Below are positions 48,086-59,159 of a DNA stretch of 64,000 nucleotides, piece by piece. A program made the translations under genes and the position numbers. Positions within the stretch are counted from its first letter, which is position 1. Each line of letters opens with the position of its first letter. The notes under the pieces are model-generated. The model was not told where the DNA came from and ran no database searches. It worked only from the letters and a program-made list of their open reading frames with translations. The stretch is from Kwoniella bestiolae CBS 10118 (taxonomy: Eukaryota > Basidiomycota > Tremellomycetes > Tremellales > Cryptococcaceae). The stretch covers positions 2,728,001 to 2,792,000 of the forward strand of contig NC_089241.1 of the NCBI RefSeq assembly GCF_000512585.2, given 5' to 3'.

Positions 48086-49844
48086 GGTACGGTATACCCT
48101 GCATGTTATATGTATATCTTATGCGTTCGATCTGTCAAGAGCAGAGTGATACGATGCATGGTTCTGACTTTCGTCGTTACTCGCAAGGTGATTGTTACAG
48201 GCAGAAGAGAAATTGGAAGAACTGCTTGTCATCGTGCCCATTTTTTTTTCGCGATTCGCTCTCTTCTTTCTTGGCGGACCTCGTGGTTTTGATATACTAA
48301 GTTCTTGTAGATACGACCCACCGTTAGATGATCTGGTATACTTCGTTCGAAAGCAGAAATCAGTCAGAACCGAAGAGGATTGGTCGTGGCCGAACCACCG
48401 AGTTATGTGATTGATTGATACCCAAAAATATCGCCCTATGACTCCACAAATTGTGCATGAAATATGTCGTTTCAACGTATCGCTCAGCTACTCATGACTA
48501 GGACAGTGATATCTTGTGAGTTAGAAGGGGGAAACACTCCGTGTGGAACGTGATGGGACGACAGAATGGATCGCAAAGTATGGTCATACCAATGATCAAG
48601 TTTGGCTCGCTTCAGGGACTATATTCCATCCACCATCGCTCCTCACCCTATGCATGAAATGTCTCGTTTCAACATGTCGCTCGGATACTCATGACTAGGA
48701 CAGTGATATATCCTGAGTAGAAGATGAGAGACACTCTGTGAGCGGTGTACTCGGCAAGCGAAGACAACCTATTATGTGGTGGGTATCACCCAAATCATAT
48801 ATATCATGGCGCCGAAACTGGATTGCGCTATCGCTCCATAGCTTATGCATGAAACGTCACATTTCAAGACGTCGCTGCATTCCTACGATCCCTTACTACA
48901 ACATATCGCGACGAGAAGGTGAGAGACACCCTGTGCGACGTGTGCCGGGCAAGCAAGGGCAGTGGGTATAGTATCATTATAAATTATAGAACACAGGTGC
49001 CGAAAATTTCCTTGCGCTATTTCTCCACCCTATGCATGATACGTCATGTTTCTCAAGTATTTCTCCATTCCTACGACCCCTTACTACAACATATCTTGGA
49101 GAAACACGGTCAAACGGTCAAACACACTGTGTGAGGTGAACCGGGCAAGCAAAGACAGTTGATATAGTATCATTATAGACCACAGGTACAGACACTTACA
49201 TCGCACCATCACTCCACGATATGCAGGAAACGTCATGATTCCATAGTGTCGCTCTATTCCTCCGATCCCTCACTACATCATATCTCGATCCGAAGGTGAG
49301 AAACACCCTGTGTGGGATGTGACAGGCAAGTGAAGATGCCTATCACTCAGAGGGCTTATGCGTGCGTCCGCGGGTGACAGGGGATAGCGTCTACAAATAT
49401 CGTCCCATCGCACCAAATCCTATGCATCGAAAAGTTTCCTTACAGTTTCTACATAGACTCTAGGTAGATAGGAGGTACACACAGTGATGAGGAATCATCA
49501 AGTACTCCATGCGAGGTGAGAACAGCCGTACAGATGAGGTGATCCCCCATACGGGACAATCTTTGCAACTTCGATCCAGCCTCTCTTATTTATTGTCGGA
49601 CAGTGATCCTCAGTAGTCGTCAGGCCAAATCCTTTCTCGAGAAAAGAAGCTTCGATTGAAGAGACAATTTTGCTGCATACCCCCATGTTCAGAGTTGTAT
49701 CCTGATCCCTCGGCACTCTTCGCAAAGTTCAGTACAATATTCAAACATGTACAGAGATGCATAGTGTCTTCAACCCTCTCGCCATTCATTCGAGTCGTCA
49801 TTTGAACACAGTCATACTCACCAGACCAATGGTGATGGATGGGA
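48086..49844. other. Convergent intergenic region DOA10/SHP1 holding the repeat array
   Basis: 1.76 kb, the second longest gene-free stretch here. About 370 bp of DOA10 3' flank precede the array. After it, a partial echo of the unit (ggacagtgat near 49600) suggests a further decayed copy. No coding region is supported. Confidence 0.6.
48455..49480. repeat. Degenerate tandem array, unit about 190 bp, about six copies
   Basis: A gcatga/gcaggaa landmark recurs at 48455, 48652, 48847, 49034, 49223 and 49424, spacings 197, 195, 187, 189 and 201 bp. Each of the first five units continues with a gtcatgtttcaa-like block, then a gtcgctc-like block. Units 1-2 share ctcatgactaggacagtgat; units 3-5 share variants of attcctacgatcccttacta and catatc. 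Most units then have agacaccctgtg and ggcaagcgaagac, followed by tatagtatcattata or similar. The copies are clearly homologous but well diverged, and no frame runs through them. Outer edges are approximate. Confidence 0.8.
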
Positions 49845-51674
49845 TCATGTGAATCTTTGTACTACTACGGCATTTTGTAATTTCGCAGCTTCGATGGTCT
49901 CGCTCGAGTCAGACAACTCTTTGCTGGGGAAAGTCGTTTGGAGCACAAAGTTTCGATTATCTGGTCTAGCCCTATGTTACATAATATAGCGACATCAGCT
50001 TGACAAGCTACGACGAAGATCGATGAGTCAAGTGTATGAAGGACTCACGCTGAAACGTAATTTCGAAGGTCACCAACTGTATGAGTAAGATTGACCTTTG
50101 CCACCATTCTACGTCATGCATGATCTTTATCAGCAGGCATTCGATTCGGAGAACAATGAGCAGAACTCACCTCGTACCGTCACCCAATCGAAGTTGTATA
50201 CTGGTAGTAGGCTTACTTTCGTCCACCTCAAATTTACCGGGATTGACCGCTGCACCACTGGAAGTAGGAGTCGAGGAAGAGCTTGATCCACCAGCTAAGA
50301 TGCCTTGAGGTAAACCGCCAGGCATATTAGACGAAGAACTACTCGTGACTTCAGGAGCGGGTGACCCCAACCTATTTCCAGATCCGCCGAAAGCTCTCAT
50401 AGGTTTTGGAGGTGGAGGTTGATAATCTTCTCTTCGTCTTTGAGCAACTTCGACGTTTAACCTTTGGTTGAATTTCACTCCGAACACGCTGGGAGGTGCA
50501 CGTCCAGATTCGATAGCCTGGAGTAAAGCTTGATTTTGAGGATCGTCGTACGAGAGTAAAGGTCCGTCTTCGATGGAAAATCCATTTCTCCAGAATGTCA
50601 ATCTTCGAGTTTGGACATTCTCATCATTGTCATCATCTTCATCGTCCTCTTCTTCGTCGGGCGAGGCATTTTCTCCTGCTCCACCACCTCTACCGAACAT
50701 ACCAGCTAAGAGGTTATCCATCATGGAGGGGGTCATACCGGCTACGCTAGGGATAGAGGGAGCGGGAGTGGAACCGGAAGGAGCTGCTGAACCAGCTGCG
50801 GGGACTTCGGTTGAGGGAGCTTCGTCTGATCCGAGAGTGTTACCTGTACCTCTGAAGGCGGAAGGGGGTTTGGGTGATCCACCGGCAGCTGGAGATCGAG
50901 GTCCATTTCTAAATGCGAATATCTAGTTAGCTTGAACTAGACATGCAGATGAAGTGTAGACCTACCGACTAGCCATACGAAGGATGTTATCCACCAAGGA
51001 ATTCCCACTGCCTCTTTGATCATCAGGGTTTTGCACGGCTAATCCACTATCAAAAGGTATCAGTTTGATGTTTTACCACATTTCCAAGGAACCATCAGCT
51101 AACTTACCTTCTTCCACCACCCGCATACAGTTCCTCGGGATCATCCCCTCCTCTAGGTTCATCCTCTTCATCTCTACTCTCCCCTATTCGACCGAACCTT
51201 GATCTTTCAGGCTGACCCCATCCTGCAGGTAATGGTTCAGAGGCAGCTGCACCTCCCAATGTTCTAGGTCCGCCAGTAGCAGCAGGAGTGGGGTTGTTGA
51301 CATTGTCTTCAGACATGTTGGGTGAATCCAGTGCTAATTCGGCGTCTTCTTCGTCCTGTTGATGTGGGATGAGAGGTTCGGAAGCAGTTTGAGCGGCAAA
51401 GAAGTCTTCAATCGCACCCTAAGACATGAGTATCAGCTCATCATCCAGCGTATCGACTTGGCGAGTCTACCAAGAGCTGAAGTCAAGCCTCTGATCCACC
51501 CATCAACTCACCTCTAAGGTAGTACCAGATTCAAGGAAATGAACAGCGTCTTCCGGGCTAGCTTGGGTTATAGCGACAAATTGATCGATATCTGTGGATT
51601 TGCACGGTCAGCATTGATCAAGCAGATAAGGACCCGACTGGCTCACCTTGCTGCGTTGCTTTGAGACCTGGCAT
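49845..51674 (-). CDS. SHP1: Cdc48 cofactor Shp1/p47 (UBA-SEP-UBX)
   Basis: Adaptor that targets the Cdc48/p97 ATPase, acting in ER/Golgi membrane dynamics, protein degradation and PP1 regulation. The first exon is tiny (MPGLKATQQ). Then comes a UBA domain (DIDQFVAITQASPEDAVHFL, GAIEDFFAA) and an acidic/Gly-rich linker with WGQPERSRFGRIGE. The SEP domain is RRLTFWRNGFSIEDGPLLSY through RAPPSVFGVKFNQRLNVEV. The C-terminal UBX domain begins SIQLRLGDGTR and continues HTVGDLRNYVSARPD, FVLQTTFPSKELSD, ending VVVQRFT at 49845. Domain order and length fit p47/Shp1. Divergent from PRP43, close to DOA10 (same Cdc48/ERAD pathway). Confidence 0.94.
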
Positions 51675-52010
51675 GTCGATTTCGGGAAGTGTAGGAAGGA
51701 GGAAGAGCCAAAAGGTTGGATGAAATGGAAGGTTGATCACGGTGACGAAGTGATGTCACCTCCACCAAGACCACGGGGCTTCGGTATTAGGCATGCGTTA
51801 ACAGGTCTTTTTTGCCACTCGCATGCCTATTCTTCACAATGCTTGCACGAGTATTTTTTTTGGTGTTGCGTTCGTTCCTCGATTGATCGTTGCTGTTGTA
51901 AAATTCAGTTCATATCCATATCCAAGTCTATCAGCTTGATCGCAGCGAGACTCATCAATAGAGAAGACGCATATCAACCCTCTCTTTACGATCCAGAAGG
52001 CAAGATCGAG
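51675..52010. promoter_or_regulatory. Divergent SHP1/PRP43 promoter
   Basis: 336 bp with no clear box motif; a T-rich run (tattttttttggtg) lies near 51855. Presumed shared promoter and both 5' UTRs. Confidence 0.35.
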
Positions 52011-55000
52011 ATGGCAGAACCTCCTTCCAAGCGATCAAAAACAGCAGTCGACTCTTCATCTTCCACTCCTCCCGTCGACAACCCTTACCTGTAAGTTCTC
52101 CCTTCAACTTCGTATACCTTGTACGCCGATAACTGACATCCAAGTCCAGGGCTCATCGAAATATGGCCGCTTCATCTTCTACCAACGGGTATGCCACCGG
52201 TTCCAACGGTACCACTGGAAAGGTCAGCAACCCCTTGAACGGGCTGGTTCCTAGAAAGGTGTCCGTTGCGCAAGCCAAGGCAATCATGGTAAGTCACCTT
52301 GATAATCATATATATTCCTATGTCTGCACCCGGCGCATATGCGGTCTACGTGGCCACTAACACGTACGATGATATAGGACGGCGATGTCAACCCCTTCAA
52401 GGGCTTATCACCCTTCTCAGCGTCCTACCGAAAGATCCTCGCTCAGAGAAAGGGATTACCAGTCTATCAGAAGATGCAGGAATTTTTGACTGTCTTCTCG
52501 GAGAACCAAATCACTGTGATGGAGGGTCAAACAGGTTCTGGTAAAACCACACAGATCCCTCAGTTCGTGTGTTACTCGGATTTACCAATGTTAAGAGGGA
52601 AGATGGTAGCTTGTACTCAACCTAGACGAGTGGCTGCTATGAGTGTTGCTAAGCGTGTGGCCGATGAGATGGATGGTGAGCATTTCCCTTCTACATTCCT
52701 CTCCCAGTTTCTTACCTGACATCTCATGTTAGAATTCCATTATGCTGATTGTTGTACCATACAGTCCAACTCGGTAAACAAGTCGGTTATTCGATTCGTT
52801 TCGAAGATATGACTGAGCCCGGTACCACCTTCCTCAAGTATATGACCGATGGTATGCTGTTGCGAGAAGCTATGAATGATCCGCTATTAGAAAGATATTC
52901 TACCGTCATCTTGGATGAGGCGCACGAAAGAACATTAGCAACGGATATATTGATGGGTTTATTGAAAGACGTGAGTTGAAGTCCTCTCAGAAATAGTATA
53001 ATAGTAAGGCAACTGACATTTTACCATCGTCGGCAGATCGCCAAAAGAAGACCCGATCTGAAAATCATCGTCATGTCAGCTACCCTTGATGTTGAGAAAT
53101 TCCAGAAATACTTTGGTGATGGTCAACCATCAGGTATAGCACCCGTCGTCAAAGTGTCCGGACGAACTTTCCCCGTAGAAACCTTCTTCACCCAAGAACC
53201 AGAGAACGACTATGTGGAAGCTTCGATCCGAACCGTCCTGTTCATCCACCAAGCAGAAGATGAAGGAGATGTACTGTTGTTCTTGACTGGTGAAGAGGAG
53301 ATTGAAGATGCCTGTCGAAAGATCCGAGCGGAAGGCGAAGAACTATCAAACAAAGGAATGGCAGGACCGTTATTGGTCGTACCCCTGTACTCATCCCTAC
53401 CACCTCATCAACAACAACGAATCTTCGATCCTCCCCCTCCAGCACGTAAAGATGGCCTCCCCGGGCGAAAAGTAGTAGTTTCCACCAATATTGCCGAAAC
53501 CTCCTTGACAATCGACGGTATAGTCTATGTGGTTGATCCAGGATTCTGTAAACAGAAGGTATACAACCCCCGGATCAGAGTAGAAAGTTTACTGGTATCA
53601 CCTATATCGAAAGCTTCAGCAATGCAACGGGCCGGTCGAGCGGGACGTACAAGACCTGGTAAATGCTTTAGACTGTATACGGAGAAGGATTTCGTGAAGG
53701 AGTTGGAAGAGCAGACTCATCCTGAGATCCTGAGGAGTAATTTGGCGAATACAGTGTTGGAGTTGATCAAGTTGGGTATAAAAGATCTGGTGCATTTCGA
53801 TTATATGGGTGAGTCAAGGTTTCCAGCTGAAGAGTTACCATCGTTGTTGGGATTTTAGCTGAATGGGTGCTCTTTTCAGACGCCCCTGCACCTGAAACCA
53901 TCATGAGAGCTTTGGAATTGTTACATTACCTCGCTGCTTTGGATGATGAGGGTAATTTGACACCTTTGGGTCAAATTATGGCCGAGTTCCCATTAGATCC
54001 TCAAGTGAGCTATTCTCCATTTTAACATGAAGGTGACACAGCTGACTCGCGATGTATTTAGCTCGCCAAAATGCTTATCGTCAGTCCAGAATTCGGCTGC
54101 AGTAACGAGATGCTCTCCCTCACCGCTATGTTATCAGGTTTGTGCAGTCTTCTCCTAGTTTATACTCACCAGAACCCAAGGGAACGGCAAATGCTGACAA
54201 GTGCATACGATAGTTCCCAACGTGTTTATGAGACCAGCCTCTCAGCGTAAAGAAGCCGATCTCGCCAAAGCCCAATTCACCCATCCAGACGGGGATCACT
54301 TAACCCTCCTAAACGTGTATCACGCATACAAGTCCAACGAGGGAGATGCGAAGAACTGGTGTTGGCAGAATTACTTGAACCAGCGATCGTTGGCTCAAGC
54401 TGATAATGTTCGTACTCAATTGAAGAGGGCTATGGAGAAGTTCGATCTGGAGTTGTGCTCGACGGCATGGGAAGATAAGAATTACTGGAATAATATCAGA
54501 CAGGCGTTGACTTGCGGGTTCTTCATGCAAGTTGCGCATAAGGAGGGGGAGAAGGGAAGTTATATGACTGTTAAGGATAACCAGGTGGGTGGGGGTTCTT
54601 TCTTCATTATACACATATGCCCATTCTAGTATTTGGGCCAGCCATGTTTCGAGGGAGAATGAAAGCTGATATGTTCGTTGTTTCGCTTGTAGGTCGTCAG
54701 ATTACACTTGTCCTGCGGATTAGATACCACACCAGAATGGGTGATATATAATGAATTCGTATTGACAACTGCCAACGTGAGTTATTCTTCTTCATTCATA
54801 TTGCAACGTTACTGACATTCCCCCTTGTGTCCGCGTACAGTTTATCAGGACAGTGACGGAAGTTCGCCCCGAATGGTTATTAGAATACGCCTCACAGTAC
54901 TTCGACCCCACCTCGTTCCCTGAGAACAGCGAGACACGAAGAGCCTTGCAGAGGGTATTGAACAAGGTGAGTTTGGATATCCTGCAGCATTTTCCCGAAC

Positions 55001-55155
55001 GACATCTGAATTTGAGTCCTGCTTGCTTATTCCCCAATTTCGATTTTGTGCTGATTGTCTGATGGCACCTATAGAAAACCGGTAAATACGCAGACGGGGG
55101 ATCGGGATCAGGTGTGGACCTGAAGAAGAAAAAGAAGAAGAGAAAGGCCGAGTAG
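52011..55155 (+). CDS. PRP43: DEAH-box RNA helicase Prp43 (DHX15)
   Basis: Disassembles the intron-lariat spliceosome and remodels pre-ribosomes. The start at 52011 encodes MAEPPSKRSK. Then NPFKGLSPFSASYRKILAQR precedes the helicase core: motif I GQTGSGKTTQIPQF, Ia TQPRRVAAMS, II DEAH in VILDEAHERTLATDILMGLL, III MSATLD, IV LLFLTGEEEIEDAC, V STNIAETSLTIDG, VI AMQRAGRAGRTRPGKCFRLY. The winged-helix, ratchet and OB regions follow (ALELLHYLAALDDEGNLTPL, HLTLLNVYHAYKSN, WVIYNEFVLTT, WLLEYASQYFDP). A Lys-rich end (KKKKKKRKAE) closes at 55155. Every motif is intact. About ten introns. Convergent with PRP40, another splicing gene. Confidence 0.96.
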
Positions 55156-55301
55156 AGCAGAGTAGACGCGATGTATCGTCTTATCTTATAGATATTACAT
55201 ATGTATATTGGGGTTTATCGTTTTCATGATATATTATGATGCATATCATCGATACATGAACATTATCTACATTTCCCCCAGATTCACCTCGTCGCTAATC
55301 G

Positions 55302-58300
55302 TTAGATCTCACCCTCCTCGACATCACCATCCCCATCATCTCGTTCTTTCCTATTCGAAGTACTCGACATCCTTCGTCGCTATAACATCAAAAGAACATC
55401 AGCTACCACTTCGATGATCTCTTCAACATATCTCACTCGAATGAAAGACGACGAGATACTCTGACTCACCTTATTCTCCCTCTCTCGTTCTTTATCTTTC
55501 TCATCAACCCCTACCGATCCCCTCTTCCTCTCCCTCTCTCTATCCTTATCTCTATGACCATCTCGGTGTCGCTCTTTATCCCTATCCTTTCTATCATCCC
55601 TCTCCCTATCTTTCCTAGAGGATCTACCGGCGTCTCTATCTCTCTCCTTCTCATCAATATCCATCGACTCATCCTCTCTTTTCTCTCGGGAGTAAGAGTA
55701 CTTGCGATCTTTCTCGTACCGATCAGACGATTCAGCTTCTTTCAATTTCTCCTGCAACGCCAAACCAACAATATCAGCAATCCATCTCTGACTCATGAAT
55801 TTTCAAGCCACTCCAATGACATAACAGAGTAACTCACTTTTTGTCTCTTGATGAATTTCTCAAAAGCGGCTTTCCTATCCTCTTCCTCTGTAACTTCCTT
55901 AAACTCGGGTAAATCCTTCATGTGAGGTAATGCCTAATCACCGCAATCAATCAACCAATCAATCAATCATGCGTTATTTGCCATATGAGCTCAAATCTAA
56001 CTCACCTCTTCATACGTCATCTCCAGATCGATATGCCTTCCTACTTTCTTCAAGGCATATCTCAAATCATCGATGCGATGTCGCCTTCGTCGTTCGTTTC
56101 GGCGGATCTCATCTTCAGCCGCTTGTTTGAGTTTGCCGTGGATCTGTGGAATTCAAATGGAAGTCAGTATGTGTGTGTTTGGTCATGAGCCAGCCAAAAA
56201 TTGAGTCGGGATGGGCGGAATGAGGGCAGGGAGAGGGAGAGATGGACGGGTCGTATACAAGAGAATGAGGTATGGATAAGGCGACGAGGGGACAGGTGAA
56301 AAGGGCACAAGGGAGGAACGCTACAAAAGGCGAAGGGAACAAGGTGGTGTATAATGATATCACAGACAGACCAAACCCACCAAATCGTATATATCCCTCC
56401 TCAACCTCTCATCAAACTGACTCTCAATCCTCAACTCCCTCACCCATCCGTCCAACTCCGCAAACTTAGTCTCAAGTTTGATCTCCTTCCCATCCTTGTT
56501 CAAAGCCCTCACCAACTTCTGCGATGCCGTCTCAAACTCCTCATTCAGATCATCAATGTGGTCCATAAACAAATCCAACGGATTCGACCCTTGTAATCCC
56601 AACAAAGCCAGGTATCGCTCATCATCCCTTATAGTCTTGTAGATATCCTTGAATTTCGAACTTCGATCTAATGATCCCTGTTCTTGAAGTTGGTGTAAGA
56701 GGACTTTAAAATTCTCCCTTGCCTTTCGTGCTTTTCTGACATTTTCAATTTTCAGTTTCCGGCTTTCCTCCTCGTGTTCTAGCTCGAGTTGACGAGAGTA
56801 GGTATCGTACACTTGGATCATATCTATCGTGTCTATCTTTTGGAGATCTTTGTCCAACTTGAATTCGTCAGAGGAGACGATGAGATCGTGCGCCTCTCTC
56901 CATCGAGTGGAGACGGATATGTCGAGGGTACGAATTAGGTCTGAGAGGACTTTGAGATTCTGGGATCGTAGTTCTCTTTCGGCGGTCTACGGGCATAGAA
57001 GGTAAGTCAGAATCATGTGTCGTCGATAACAATGGAGACGAAGATCGTTCTTCTTTCTCCATTTTTTTTTCACAAATGAGTAGGAAAAAGCAAGACTCAC
57101 CTCCTCAATCCTCCTCAGATCATCAACATACTCTTCCAATATCATAGCCCTCTCGTCGAACTGAGCTTCACGCCAATACCTATTATTCTCGAAAACCTTT
57201 TCGGCAGTCTTCATAGTCGAGTAGCTCTTGATCTCAGGACTAGAAGCGAATAGCTTGTGAAAGACCGGTCGAAGCTTGGAGATCCGAAGTTGCTTTGCTT
57301 GACGACGAGTTTCGAGGATTGTATTGATGTGCTGTTCAGGCCATACTCAGCTTAGTTACTCTTCTTCCTAATTTTCTAGAACGAGTTTTGGAAGACGCAG
57401 GGAGTAATATTTGGAGTCGGAGAGAGAACGATACACACCTTTTCAAAAGCGCCTTTCTTCTCCGCGAGCGTATCCAAAGCCTTATAAAGCGGATCCATAA
57501 TGATTTTCCTCATAGTCTGATCCCAGGTCCATTGCTCATTTATACCCTCCCTCTTCAACAAATAGATAAACGCTTCCTCCGCTTTAAGGCGATCAGCAAA
57601 CCCCCCAGGAGGCATGATAATGACCGGTAGATTGGGGACATTAGGAGTCTGCTGTTGTTGGGCTACTTGGGGAGTTTCGGACCCTCTTCTCGATTGAGGT
57701 GAGTCAGTTGATGGAGGGAGAGAACCGTACGGTGCGATGGCGTTTGCTGCTGCTTCTCTGAGTTCTCGGATATCTTCTGGAGTGGGTGATCTACTCGACC
57801 TTGCGGGACTACCAAGATAAGACAGATGTCACAATGAGCTCGACCCCAAGGGCAGAGACCTGTAGAAGGATATGACGCTTACCTCCCCAAGCCTTGAGCT
57901 CTCCTCTCCTCCTCTCTATCGATCTTCGCTTTCAACTCTTTCAATTCAGGCGGTAAATCCCATTTCGTCTCTTTAGTAGCTGTATTGACATAGTACGGTC
58001 GATCTTTGGAAGTGTATTGTTTCCATTGTGTTTTGGCTAGTGCTTTCTACTCATAGTGCAGTATCATCAGCTATACATATCTCGCCATTGTTTCTACTTT
58101 GTCTAGCTCACCTCGAAAGGAGTCTTCAGCTCATCAGGCTTCTCCCATACACTCTGTTTTGTAGTCGCATGGGACCAGTACTTTCGTCCTTCCGAATTGG
58201 TATATTCGCTCTGCACATCGAGATGAACAAAACATTGTCAGCGATGAGTCAGCTAATCCTAGGGAGGAACGGTCAGCTTACCCATTGCGACTTCTTGGCA

Positions 58301-58314
58301 GGAGAGGCAGGCAT
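55302..58314 (-). CDS. PRP40: U1 snRNP splicing factor Prp40 (PRPF40)
   Basis: Bridges the 5' splice site (U1 snRNP) and branch point early in spliceosome assembly. The N-terminus has two WW domains, SQWSEYTNSEGRKYWSHATK followed by SVWEKP, and TQWKQYTSKDRPYYVNTATK followed by TKWDLP. A linker leads to several FF domains: AEEAFIYLLKREGINEQWTW, then RISKLRPVF, ILEEYVDDLRR, FKVLLHQLQEQG and DDERYLALLGLQGSNPLDLF. The C-terminal tail is an RD/RE/RS-rich charged region ending GDVEEGEI at 55302. The start at 58314 gives MPASPAKKSQW, placing the first WW at once. About nine introns. Family call is certain; exon borders within the FF array are approximate. Confidence 0.93.
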
Positions 58315-59159
58315 GGTGAATGCAGATAAGCTATAAGTTGTAAGCTATATTGCCAACGATTGAGAACTAGCAGATAAAGATTGAAATGGTCAGCAACTGC
58401 AACATGTAAATCTCGACGAGCTCAAGGGTAAAGGTCAGACGGACTTTGCATACATCTCCATTCATGTTAGGCATGCAAGAACGTCGAAGAGAACAGGCGC
58501 ACCGAGATACCCGACGGTCACCATTTATTCTGCTGTGCCTATTTCTAGTGTCCACGTCGGAACAATCGTAATCTGATTGGCTTATTTCATGTTAGCTCAA
58601 AGGAATGTGAATGGCAATGGATTAATAACCGGTGTATGTCATATCCTCACCCGTATTATCGGGAATAACTCGAAATAACTCGATGGGATATCACATCTCA
58701 TACATCCTCTGGATGAACAAGTAAGCGGGATGCGAAGCAGAGAACAGGGTAAAACAGGCTAACTGTGATGTTATTCCGGAGCTACGTCTGTATTCAGAGT
58801 GAAGCAGGGCAATGAATGTGGAGGGCTGTGGGATGTGATGGGGAAGTTGGTGTAGTTTGACAGGGTAATAGGACATGGACGGTGATCGGTCCGGTGTAAA
58901 GATGTTACCGAGGAGCACGGAGTGATATGAGCATACCGTAAACCTATATAGCCATGTTGATACAAGGTATATCTTTATCCCCCCTTCTATCATCAAGTTG
59001 CATAATCCTTCTTTCTCGTTGCTTTGTATCCACCTGACCTCTTTTTTCTTTTTCGTTTTCGTGTGTGTTACATACTCCCCGCTCAACGTACGGCAACGTG
59101 ATCACTTGCTCCTCTCGCTTCTTATATATACCGCATCATCCAAACGATTATTATTCAAA
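58315..59159. promoter_or_regulatory. Divergent PRP40/ALDH promoter
   Basis: 845 bp. A cccccctt stretch (about 58979-58986) sits about 175 bp before the ALDH ATG; it resembles a stress-response (STRE-like) core but is unproved. A pyrimidine run (ccttctttctcg, cttttttctttttcg) lies about 60-150 bp before the ATG. No other gene supported. Confidence 0.35.

Noticed and set aside
48455..49480. CRISPR-like array
   Set aside because: Unit about 190 bp, copies diverged, no short identical repeats with unique spacers, and the genome is eukaryotic.
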